Source of the DNA: an uncultured Flavobacteriaceae bacterium
Lineage (GTDB): Bacteria > Bacteroidota > Bacteroidia > Flavobacteriales > Flavobacteriaceae
Length of the DNA stretch: 64,000 nt
Reading direction: 5' to 3'
NCBI GenBank assembly: GCA_947503005.1
Contig: CANNCA010000003.1
Coordinates: 1-64,000 of the forward strand
The notes beneath the pieces were generated by a model, which did not search any database, was not told where the DNA came from, and was given only the letters and a program-made list of their open reading frames with translations. How positions within the stretch are numbered: the first letter of the stretch is position 1; every line of letters begins with the position of its first letter. A program made the translations under genes and the position numbers. Of the stretch, positions 52,074 to 59,783 are shown one piece after another.

Positions 52074-53312
52074 ATGAAAAAGATTCTAGTAGTATTCGTA
52101 ACGGCCATTTTTCTTTTTAGCTGTAGTTCTGATGACCCCGTAACCATTACCCCCGATCCTGATACAACCCAAAATCCGGATCCAGATCCAGAACCTGACC
52201 CAGACCCAGACCCAGACCCAGAAGTTACCGATAACTCGGTTCGACTAGTAAACGATGCCACTTTTGGCAACATAATGACCGATTCGGAAGGGTTCACACT
52301 CTATTTTTTTGCAAAAGACAGTAAAGATGGTTCTACCTGTGAAGGTGGATGTCTAAGTGCATGGCCTCTGTTCCATGAAGAAGAACTTACCCTAGACAGC
52401 GGTCTTGAAGCCAGTGATTTTTCGGTAATTACCAGAGCCGATGGCAGCAGCCAAACCGCATATAAGGGTTGGCCTTTGTACAGATTCGCCAATGATACCA
52501 GTGCAGGTCAAATTGAAGGTGATGGCAGTGGGGGTGTTTGGTTCGTTGCGAAGCCGGATTATTCAGTAATGGTTGCAAAGGCACAGTTGGTCGGCAGGGA
52601 TTCCTCAGGAAATGAAACCAATTTAAATAGTTCTTTTGAACCTGGTGATGAGGAGACTCTTTATATCACCGATGCCAATGGTAATACCCTATATGCCTTT
52701 ATAAACGATACAAATGGGGTCAATAACTTTACCGCGGATGACTTCTCCAATGACGGCGCATGGCCAATCGCCGAGATTGATGCAACCAATGTACCCAGTA
52801 TCTTGAATATAGATGATTTTGGCACGGTTGACGTATTCGGAAAGTCCCAGGTTTCCTATAAGGGCTGGCCACTCTATTATTTTGGTCAAGATGCGGAAAG
52901 AGGTGATAACTTTGGGGTTGGTTTTCCTGCCGCAGGTGTCTGGCCTACGGTTAACCCTGACACAGAAACAGCACCGGAGGCTGAAGTAAGCTCAAAAGTC
53001 TATACCGTTACGAACCAGGGGGCTTCTGCCTATGTTTTCAACGGTGAAGGGTTGAATGATGCAGTTAACCCCGATTTCACTTTCAAAAGAGGGGAAACCT
53101 ATGAGTTTCAGGTTGATACTCCAGGACATCCCTTCCTTATCAAAACAATACAGTCCGCTGGTACTGGCGATACCTATAATGATGGGGTTACCGACAACGG
53201 AGCATCAACCGGCAGTGTCATTTTCGTTGTTCCGAATGATGCCCCTGATACCCTGTTTTACATTTGTGAGTTTCATCCTTCGATGACAGGTAAAATAAAT
53301 ATAGTAGATTGA
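52074..53312 (+). CDS. Lipoprotein with four Yx(F/W/Y)xxD motifs and a C-terminal cupredoxin
   Basis: A 412-residue lipoprotein (lipobox FLFSC, Cys17) with a Pro-Asp spacer (about 28-50). Two pairs of secreted-repeat domains (COG4315/Lipoprotein_15) follow, containing LYFFAKD, LYRFAND, LYAFIND and LYYFGQD, all of the family motif Yx(F/W/Y)xxD, each with a SAWPLF/GAWPIA-type Trp-Pro element and GWPLY. The last ~105 residues form a cupredoxin with a type-1 copper site: His in GHPFLI, then Cys, His and Met in ICEFHPSMTG. It is therefore a surface-exposed copper electron carrier fused to a domain of unknown function. A terminator follows. Confidence 0.88.
   Translation: MKKILVVFVTAIFLFSCSSDDPVTITPDPDTTQNPDPDPEPDPDPDPDPEVTDNSVRLVNDATFGNIMTDSEGFTLYFFAKDSKDGSTCEGGCLSAWPLFHEEELTLDSGLEASDFSVITRADGSSQTAYKGWPLYRFANDTSAGQIEGDGSGGVWFVAKPDYSVMVAKAQLVGRDSSGNETNLNSSFEPGDEETLYITDANGNTLYAFINDTNGVNNFTADDFSNDGAWPIAEIDATNVPSILNIDDFGTVDVFGKSQVSYKGWPLYYFGQDAERGDNFGVGFPAAGVWPTVNPDTETAPEAEVSSKVYTVTNQGASAYVFNGEGLNDAVNPDFTFKRGETYEFQVDTPGHPFLIKTIQSAGTGDTYNDGVTDNGASTGSVIFVVPNDAPDTLFYICEFHPSMTGKINIVD
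52179..52223 (+). repeat. Hexanucleotide repeat encoding Pro-Asp linker
   Basis: About seven imperfect copies of a 6-bp unit (variants of GACCCA/GATCCA) code for the Pro-Asp/Glu spacer of the copper lipoprotein. Slippage would change the linker length by two residues per unit without frameshift. Confidence 0.85.
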
Positions 53313-53337
53313 TTAGTGTTAGTTGTTAGTTAGTTTG

Positions 53338-53376
53338 AAATAACCCCGGACACCCAAGAGGTTTTCGGGGTTATTT
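53338..53376 (+). terminator. Intrinsic terminator after the first module
   Basis: A perfect 10-bp stem AAATAACCCC/GGGGTTATTT with a 19-nt loop, T-rich at the end. It separates the copper lipoprotein gene from the second OB-fold/YceI/DUF5777 set. Confidence 0.75.
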
Positions 53377-53381
53377 AACAG

Positions 53382-53411
53382 TTTTGAAATAGCACCTAAT
53401 TAGTACCTTTA
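53382..53411 (+). promoter_or_regulatory. Possible promoter of the second module
   Basis: TTTTG (53382-53386), 17-nt spacer, TACCTTTA (53404-53411). One mismatch to TAnnTTTG and a short spacer, but well placed 17 bp before the ATG at 53429 and just after a terminator. Confidence 0.4.
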
Positions 53412-53428
53412 AAGACCAATAGCAAGGG

Positions 53429-53854
53429 ATGATTAAAAAATATGGTTATATTTTAGGGTTATTAGCGGTTCTGCTGCTAATCAGCGGGTATTTATACTTG
53501 AGGAAAAAAGATACTTTCAACACTCAAAATAATAATCCGGTGGTAACAATAAGTGCCAAAAACCTGATTTCATTTTTCAAGGAAAATAAAGAGCATTATG
53601 CTACTTTGTATGTAGATAAGGTTATCGCCATTGAAGGTATAATTAAAGAAATAAATTACATCAATAATCGGCACACGATTTTATTGAGGGGAGACAAAGA
53701 AGATCTTTCCTTGGTTATTTGTGATATGCAAACCGATCAAACCCAAAAAACCAAGTCATTAAAGCGGGGTGACACCGTTTTGTTGAAAGGAGTATTCAAA
53801 GGATATCTAAAGGATGCTGTTTTTTTGAACTGTGTAATATCCACCAACCTATGA
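53429..53854 (+). CDS. Membrane-anchored OB-fold (tRNA_anti-like) protein, copy 2
   Basis: A 141-residue protein with an N-terminal transmembrane helix (about 7-25) and an OB-fold: LYVDKVIAIEGIIKEINYI, HTILLRGDKEDLSLVICDM and LKRGDTVLLKGVFKGYL. It has the same layout as the copy at 50470, with low sequence identity. It opens the second set behind its own terminator/promoter gap, and the YceI-like gene starts 4 bp after its stop. In copy 1 the order is YceI then OB-fold; here it is reversed. Confidence 0.78.
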   Translation: MIKKYGYILGLLAVLLLISGYLYLRKKDTFNTQNNNPVVTISAKNLISFFKENKEHYATLYVDKVIAIEGIIKEINYINNRHTILLRGDKEDLSLVICDMQTDQTQKTKSLKRGDTVLLKGVFKGYLKDAVFLNCVISTNL

Positions 53855-53858
53855 ACTA

Positions 53859-54401
53859 ATGATTAGAACGATCATTTTTTTATTCTTCTTACTACCGCAA
53901 ATTCAAGCTGTAGAAAATAAGGTTATTGCCCGGCAAGGACAAGTTTCATTTTTTTCATACACATCGGTTGAAAACATAAAAGCCGAAAACAACCAAGTAT
54001 TGAGTATTATCAATCTAGATAATTCAGATATCGCCGTTAGTATGTTGATGAACGCATTTATCTTTGAAAAAGCCTTGATGCGCGAACATTTCAACGAAAG
54101 TTATGTTGAGTCGGATATATATCCAAAAGCAAGTTTCTCGGGAAAAATAATTGATTTTGACCCTACTATAGAAGGAGAACAGACCAAAATGGTCAAAGGC
54201 GTATTTTCAATGCATGGAGTATCGAAGGAGTTGGAAATTAAGACCAAAATCGAAAAAATCAATGCTCGATATGTGCTCTCAGGCACATTCGAGGCCCAAG
54301 TGAAAGATTATGAGATAAAAATACCCCCTCTGCTGGCAGGCAATATTGCGAAGACGATTTCTGTTAATTTTAGATTTGAATATGAGCCTTATGAAAGCTA
54401 A
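53859..54401 (+). CDS. YceI-like periplasmic protein, copy 2
   Basis: A 180-residue exported protein (signal to about residue 16) paralogous to the protein at 49910. They share the core MREHFNESYVESDIYPKASF, SVENIKAENNQVLSIINLD and the strand KDYEIKIPPLLAGNIAKTI. The MxGVSKELEIKTKIE strand is the normal YceI beta-strand pair. It probably binds a lipophilic or quinone-like ligand in the periplasm. It lies 4 bp after the OB-fold gene, and its last 11 bp overlap the start of the DUF5777 gene, so the three are translated together. Confidence 0.85.
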   Translation: MIRTIIFLFFLLPQIQAVENKVIARQGQVSFFSYTSVENIKAENNQVLSIINLDNSDIAVSMLMNAFIFEKALMREHFNESYVESDIYPKASFSGKIIDFDPTIEGEQTKMVKGVFSMHGVSKELEIKTKIEKINARYVLSGTFEAQVKDYEIKIPPLLAGNIAKTISVNFRFEYEPYES

Positions 54402-55278
54402 GAAATTATTCTACCTTCTATTTATTTTTGGCTGCACGCATTTTTCGTATGCCCAAGAAGACCTCATGGATATTCTGGACAAAGAGCTGAAAGATACTGC
54501 CCAAGTTACTTTAGCAACTTTTAAAATGACCAGAATAGCCATAGGTCACTCTATCGAAACCCGCGAAAAAGGCATACTAGAGATTGTTACAATTAATAGA
54601 TTCTGGGATACCCCGGCCGATCGATCACAGAGCTTTGTTGCTGACAGGCTGACTTCACGAATTGCTTTGGAATACGGAATTTCAAACCGACTTTCTACAG
54701 GCCTTGGTGGCACCACTTGGGACGGGCTCTTTGACGGTTACTTGAAATACAGTTTGGTGCGACAAAAAACTGGAAAAGGTGCTCCCTTTAGTGTAACGCT
54801 CTTTCAAAATGCCAGCTACAACAGTAACGCACTCCCAGGGGTGCAGAATGACTTTGTAGATAGACTATCTTTTACCACACAAATGTTGATAGCTAAAAAA
54901 TTCTCCCCTGATTTTTCGGTCCAACTAGCGCCCACGTACATTCACCGTGGAAATATTTCGTCGGGCGATTCACCTAAAAACCATTTTGCACTCGGCCTAG
55001 GGGCTAGATATAAGCTAACCCACCACCTTTCTTTGGTTTCAGAATATTATTTTAGGGCGAACCCAATTGAATCCTTTGACAACTACGCTCCCTTTGCCAT
55101 TGGGGTAAATTGGGAGTTGGGCGATGTCATGTTGCAGTTTAATCTTACCAATGCCCAAAGAGTCGTAGAAGACGCTTTTATTACCCAAACGCGAAACAAT
55201 TTTAATTTCAGAAGCCCTAACCTTAACTTCGGATTTAATTTTACTTACGTCATTCATTTTAAACGTTACCTTAAATGA
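54391..55278 (+). CDS. DUF5777 outer-membrane beta-barrel-like protein, copy 2
   Basis: Starting at ATG 54391 gives a clean signal peptide (MKAKKLFYLLFIFGCTHFSYAQ in two parts) and 295 residues. An upstream ATG at 54382 is also possible. Barrel-type strands with the family's landmarks follow: RLTSRIALEYGISNRLSTGLG, YLKYSLVRQKTGKGAPFSV, LSFTTQMLIAKKFSPDFSVQLAPTY (in parts), ARYKLTHHLSLVSEYYF and FNLTNAQRVVEDAFITQ. Compared with copy 1 the conserved LHFTNAQ reads FNLTNAQ. It is the third gene of the second set; no strong terminator follows, only a short inverted repeat at 55294-55315. Confidence 0.83.
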   Translation: MKAKKLFYLLFIFGCTHFSYAQEDLMDILDKELKDTAQVTLATFKMTRIAIGHSIETREKGILEIVTINRFWDTPADRSQSFVADRLTSRIALEYGISNRLSTGLGGTTWDGLFDGYLKYSLVRQKTGKGAPFSVTLFQNASYNSNALPGVQNDFVDRLSFTTQMLIAKKFSPDFSVQLAPTYIHRGNISSGDSPKNHFALGLGARYKLTHHLSLVSEYYFRANPIESFDNYAPFAIGVNWELGDVMLQFNLTNAQRVVEDAFITQTRNNFNFRSPNLNFGFNFTYVIHFKRYLK

Positions 55279-55372
55279 GCTGTAGAGGTCTCATACGATA
55301 TTATCATGTCGTATTCTCATCACCTATAAGGACCTAGTTTACCCAAGGATAATAGTCTGATATTTCTTAAAA

Positions 55373-56989
55373 TTAAAAGGTATATCGTTGCGGACCACCT
55401 CTTCGTATTTCTTCGCTAGCATATGCTTCGAACTTTTTGAAATTTTCTCGAAAGGCGTTCGAAAGTTTAAATGCAGTAGTGTAATACTTTTCATCGTCAT
55501 TCCATGTTGTTCTTGGGCTAAGCACCTCTGTAGGCACTCCAGGGCAAGAACGTGGCTGTGCCACTCCAAAAACAGAGTGAATATGATAAGTATCATAAGA
55601 GTACAATCCCAAGTCACCATTTAATGCGGCATTAATCATGGCACGTGTATATTTCAATTTCATGCGGGTTCCTACACCGTAGGGGCCACCTGTCCAACCT
55701 GTATTTACAAGCCAAACATTGACACCCGCATCCAACATTTTTTTACTGAGCATTTCAGCATATTCCGTGGGATGCAATGGCATAAAAGGGGCACCGAAAC
55801 AAGCTGAAAATGAAGGAATGGGTTCTTTTACCCCCGCTTCCGTTCCTGCTACTTTTGCAGTATACCCTGAAATGAAGTGATACGCTGCCTGACTTGGGGT
55901 TAATTTTGATATCGGGGGAAGTACCCCAAACGCATCCGCAGTCAAGAAGAAAATATTTTTAGGATTCTTTCCTATGGATGGTCTTCTAACATTTTCAATA
56001 TGATAAATAGGATAACTTACTCTTGTATTCTGGGTGATGGAGATGTCTTCAAAATCGACTTCCCCCTTATCATCCATAATTACATTCTCTAAAATGGCGC
56101 CTTTTTTTATCGCTCCGAAGATTTCGGGTTCGTTTTCGGAGGAAAGGTTGATGACCTTGGCATAACAGCCTCCCTCGAAATTAAAAACAGAGTTTTCGTT
56201 GTTCCAGCCGTGTTCATCGTCTCCGATCAACTTTCTATCCGGGTCGGCCGACAAGGTGGTTTTACCAGTTCCTGAAAGTCCGAAGAAAATTGCAGTATCT
56301 CCTTTCATTCCGACATTTGCCGAACAATGCATCGGAAGGGTTTTCTTTTCTACGGGAAGAATGAAATTCAAAGCTGAAAAAATACCTTTTTTAATTTCCC
56401 CTGTATAACCTGTTCCACCGATTAAGGCAATTTTTTTTGTAAAGTTTAAGATGGCGAAATTGTGCTGGCGAGTTCCGTCTACCTCGGCATTGGCCATAAA
56501 ACCAGGAGCATTGATAACCGTCCATTCTGGCTCAAAATCTTTTAACTCTTCCGCCGTAGGACGAATGAACATATTATAGGCGAACATATTCGACCATGGA
56601 TATTCGTTGATAACCCTGATATCAGTTCTATAATTGGCATCGGCACATGCATAGCAATCACGGACATAGAGCTCTTTATCATTCAAGTATGCGATAACCT
56701 TGTCGTACAGCTTATCGAACTGGGAAGGCTCAAAAGGTATATTGATACTGCCCCACCAAATTTTGTCTTCGGTGATACTGTCCTTTACAATAAAGCGATC
56801 TTGTGGAGACCTGCCTGTAAATTCTCCTGTGTTCACCGCAAGAGCACCTGATGAAGCCTCTCGCCCCATATTCTTATCAAGTGTTATTTGATGTAATTCA
56901 GCTGATGTTAGTTGGTAATGGAAATTTTCGTTTTCCAGCCCATAAGGCTTCAATGAAATTTTTTTCTTAGGATGGTGTGAATTCGGCAT
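55373..56989 (-). CDS. pckA: Phosphoenolpyruvate carboxykinase (ATP)
   Basis: A full-length 538-residue cytosolic enzyme of gluconeogenesis: oxaloacetate + ATP to PEP + CO2. Signatures are the ATP-type kinase-1a loop GLSGTGKTTLSADP, the metal-binding GDDEHGWN, HCSANVG, and RNTRVSYPIYHIENV-like strands (here QNTRVSYPIYHIENVRRP), with TGWTGGPYGVGTRM near the C-terminus. It is the ATP-dependent form rather than the GTP one. It is monocistronic between the convergent DUF5777 gene and the CPXCG gene. Confidence 0.98.
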   Translation of the reverse strand: MPNSHHPKKKISLKPYGLENENFHYQLTSAELHQITLDKNMGREASSGALAVNTGEFTGRSPQDRFIVKDSITEDKIWWGSINIPFEPSQFDKLYDKVIAYLNDKELYVRDCYACADANYRTDIRVINEYPWSNMFAYNMFIRPTAEELKDFEPEWTVINAPGFMANAEVDGTRQHNFAILNFTKKIALIGGTGYTGEIKKGIFSALNFILPVEKKTLPMHCSANVGMKGDTAIFFGLSGTGKTTLSADPDRKLIGDDEHGWNNENSVFNFEGGCYAKVINLSSENEPEIFGAIKKGAILENVIMDDKGEVDFEDISITQNTRVSYPIYHIENVRRPSIGKNPKNIFFLTADAFGVLPPISKLTPSQAAYHFISGYTAKVAGTEAGVKEPIPSFSACFGAPFMPLHPTEYAEMLSKKMLDAGVNVWLVNTGWTGGPYGVGTRMKLKYTRAMINAALNGDLGLYSYDTYHIHSVFGVAQPRSCPGVPTEVLSPRTTWNDDEKYYTTAFKLSNAFRENFKKFEAYASEEIRRGGPQRYTF

Positions 56990-57112
56990 TTTGTCAAATG
57001 TTTAAAATACAACGCAAATGTCTTGGTTTTTTATATAATAGCCATCAAAAAAAGATGGTTTATTGCGAATATCCCAATGTTGAATAATCTGTAAAATGAA
57101 AGCAATACCGGG

Positions 57113-57295
57113 CTACTGCTCAATATCCCGTGCTTCAAATGAAATAAGCTCGTTAAATTCGAATCTCGGATTTACCTCAATGGGATTACAACATACCTCA
57201 CAGTCTTCCACATAAATTTGATGTGCTACGGATGGATCCATGAGCATGGAGATTTCTTCCCAACAATAAGGGCATTGAAAAAAGTGTTCGTACAT
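57113..57295 (-). CDS. CPXCG-motif small Cys-rich protein
   Basis: The 60-residue protein has CPYCWEE at residues 8-14 and CEVCCNPIEV at 33-42, the paired CxxC motifs of the CPXCG family, which should bind one zinc ion as a small ribbon. It is conserved in Bacteroidota and Proteobacteria, with unknown function. It stands alone. A hairpin with a T-rich loop lies past its end at 57041-57060. Confidence 0.92.
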   Translation of the reverse strand: MYEHFFQCPYCWEEISMLMDPSVAHQIYVEDCEVCCNPIEVNPRFEFNELISFEARDIEQ

Positions 57296-57367
57296 CTTAA
57301 AAGAGGTTAGATACTGAACTTAAAAAGATGGTTGCACATTGAATGCTTGAATATTCTTCGAGCATTG

Positions 57368-58390
57368 TTACAAATCAATTATCTTTTCTTCTTTCGAAGA
57401 CTTATAAAGTGCCGTGATTACCTCAACTGCTTTTCTAGCCTCCAAACCATCTACCATTGGCTTTCGGCTGTCTTTAATTGCGACCATCATATCCTTAAGC
57501 ACAATCTTATGGTTTAGGTGACCTATGTTGGTTGGGTCCGCCGCTCCGCTGGATTTTTCATTAGAACTAACAGTTTCAGGAGCAGGAACACCCTCAACAT
57601 TCCATGCTTTTATCTTACCGCCCTCCATCAAAATACTGCCCTTCTCACCATAAATCTCCAACCGTTCGGGATACCCCGGAAATAAAGCCGTACTAGCAGT
57701 TATTGTTCCTGTTGCCCCATTTTGAAAATTCAATATTCCGGTTCCAACATCTTCGCCTTCGATGTTATGAACCAAGGTTTTCATGTTTCCGAATACAGAT
57801 TTTACGTCCCCCATAAGATTCAATAGCAAATCAATGGTATGTATACCTTGATTCATTAAGGCCGCACCTCCATCAAGCTTCTTGGTTCCTCTCCAGGGAT
57901 TATTTGAATAGTACTCGGCTGAGCGGTACCAATTGATATGGGCATTGCCCAATAGTAACTTACCCAATTTTCCGTTTTTCACAACACTTTCAACCGCTCT
58001 GTACTCGTTCGTACATCTATTTTGCAGTACACAACCAAGAACAACATTGTTTTCTTCGCATGCCGTTCTTATAGCGTCAATCTTTTCAATGGTAACCTCT
58101 AAGGGCTTCTCACTCAATATATGTTTACCCGACCGAGCGGCACGAATTGCCATCTCACCGTGAAGTCCACTCTTATTACAGATGCAGACCAAATTTAGTT
58201 CTGTATTATTTAAGAACTTTTGCAAGTCATTAGAAATAGGTGTCTTGAAAAGTTTTTCCGCGGCTACAACGCGATGGGGCGAAGAGGTATAAAGACCAAC
58301 AAGCTTGACGTCTTCCAATTCATTGATGCACTTCACATAGGTTTGGACAATTGAACCTGTTCCGATTATTCCAATACCTAAAGCTGCCAT
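57368..58390 (-). CDS. Gfo/Idh/MocA-family oxidoreductase
   Basis: A 340-residue NAD(P)-dependent dehydrogenase. The N-terminal Rossmann domain starts GIGIIGTGSIVQTYVKCI, the family loop SEKPLEVTIEKIDAI is intact (the Lys is catalytic), and the C-terminal domain has INWYRSAEYY, PWRGTKKLDGGAALMNQGIHTIDLLL (in parts), where the His-Asp pair is also catalytic. It has no signal peptide. Such enzymes oxidise sugars, inositol or amino-sugar derivatives; the exact substrate is not readable. It lies 40 bp downstream of the tolC-type gene. Confidence 0.93.
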   Translation of the reverse strand: MAALGIGIIGTGSIVQTYVKCINELEDVKLVGLYTSSPHRVVAAEKLFKTPISNDLQKFLNNTELNLVCICNKSGLHGEMAIRAARSGKHILSEKPLEVTIEKIDAIRTACEENNVVLGCVLQNRCTNEYRAVESVVKNGKLGKLLLGNAHINWYRSAEYYSNNPWRGTKKLDGGAALMNQGIHTIDLLLNLMGDVKSVFGNMKTLVHNIEGEDVGTGILNFQNGATGTITASTALFPGYPERLEIYGEKGSILMEGGKIKAWNVEGVPAPETVSSNEKSSGAADPTNIGHLNHKIVLKDMMVAIKDSRKPMVDGLEARKAVEVITALYKSSKEEKIIDL

Positions 58391-58430
58391 TTTAAATCGT
58401 TTAAAATTGAATTAAAAGGTAGTCAATATT

Positions 58431-59783
58431 CTAGAATTCAACATTCAACAATTGGCCAGTAAGTTGTAATAATTGAAGTTCAGCCAGTTTTGCATCGTAT
58501 TTTGCGAGGTTTTTATTGGTTTGAGCATTTAATAGATTGATTTGTGCCTGTCGAAACTCGATAGAAGTAATCCTACCCAACTGAAACTGTTCTTTTGACC
58601 GCTCGAAATTATTCTGGTTTGTCAGCACATTTTGTTCTTGAATCTGAAAAATGTTCAAACGGTTTTCATAAATGGCTCGCGCATTTTGAATATCGCGATT
58701 GACCTCAAGCAACACCTGTTCTTTCAACAATTCTTGATTCTCGTAGGCGATTTTGGCGTTCTTCACCCGTACGTTCGTGCCCCCACCGTCAAACAGGTTC
58801 CAGGTCAAAGTTGCACCGAGACCAAAATTTCGCGTATTGTTCACATTAACACCAGGGAAGAATGCTCCAGGAGCATTTTGGTTCAAGTTCCAGCCGTATG
58901 AGCCGTTCAAGCCTACGGTAGGCAAATAACCAGATTTGTTGACCTTAATATCGTATTTGTTGATTGCTAAATTTCGTTCCGTTTGCAGCAATGCTACATT
59001 ATTAAAGTCCGTTCGAGCAATATACTCTTCTATCTCTATTCTGGGAATAAATTGCACCAAAGTATCTACAACGAAAACCTGCTCCAAATCCTGATCTATC
59101 AAAACACTAAGATCTCGTTTCGTATTGGCCAATTGTTGTTTCGTATTCAATAGATTAATACTGTCATTGGTTACATCAACCTGGGCATTCAAAATATCTA
59201 ACTTGGTGTTCTGCCCATATTCAAAGGCATATTCTGCCCTTTTAATCCGCTGAGCGGAAATCTCCAATGCTTGTTGTAACACTTTTTCGTTCTCACTCAA
59301 ACGGGCGACCTCAAAATATACGCTAAACAATTGCACCATGGTATTCTCAATAGTTTCCCGGGCCTGCAATTCACTTAATTGATATTGTTCTTTGAGCCTC
59401 TTATAGTTGTAGAGACGTCCCAAGCCGTCGAAAAGCGTATAATTTGCAGTTAGACCGGCATTGTAGCGCTGAGCCTCTGCTTTGTACAAATTCGTTTCAG
59501 GCCTTGGATTTCCGTTTGCGTCTAACTGTCCTGGAAATTCAAAAGTAGAATCGTCCCGTTGATAGGTGGCACCTGCGGTTCCTGTCAAGGTTGGCAGGAA
59601 TCCACTATTCAAAACACTAGCATTGTTATCTGCTATTTCAACTTGGTTCTTCGCTATCTTGATTCCAAAATTTTTCTCCAAAGCCATCTGTACGACTTCC
59701 TCTTTGGAGAGCAATTTTTCTTGGGCGAACGTAAAATGGGCTGCTGCTAAGAGCAATACTAAAAGGGAAAATGTGTTTTTCAT
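58431..59783 (-). CDS. TolC-family outer-membrane efflux protein
   Basis: A 450-residue exported protein (signal 1-20) with the two-repeat helical-tunnel/barrel architecture of TolC. It has long amphipathic helices (KEEVVQMALEKNFGIKIAKNQ; ELQARETIENTMVQLF) and the second repeat around LRLLKNEV-like positions (here SIEFRQAQINLLNAQTNKN). It forms the outer-membrane exit duct of a tripartite pump. It shares one base with the RND gene upstream and is the third gene of the adaptor-RND-TolC operon. Confidence 0.95.
   Translation of the reverse strand: MKNTFSLLVLLLAAAHFTFAQEKLLSKEEVVQMALEKNFGIKIAKNQVEIADNNASVLNSGFLPTLTGTAGATYQRDDSTFEFPGQLDANGNPRPETNLYKAEAQRYNAGLTANYTLFDGLGRLYNYKRLKEQYQLSELQARETIENTMVQLFSVYFEVARLSENEKVLQQALEISAQRIKRAEYAFEYGQNTKLDILNAQVDVTNDSINLLNTKQQLANTKRDLSVLIDQDLEQVFVVDTLVQFIPRIEIEEYIARTDFNNVALLQTERNLAINKYDIKVNKSGYLPTVGLNGSYGWNLNQNAPGAFFPGVNVNNTRNFGLGATLTWNLFDGGGTNVRVKNAKIAYENQELLKEQVLLEVNRDIQNARAIYENRLNIFQIQEQNVLTNQNNFERSKEQFQLGRITSIEFRQAQINLLNAQTNKNLAKYDAKLAELQLLQLTGQLLNVEF

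Noticed and set aside
57041-57060. Hairpin GCCATC-A7-GATGG as a terminator of the CPXCG gene
   Set aside because: The T-run falls in the loop on the minus strand rather than after the stem, so it is not a standard intrinsic terminator.
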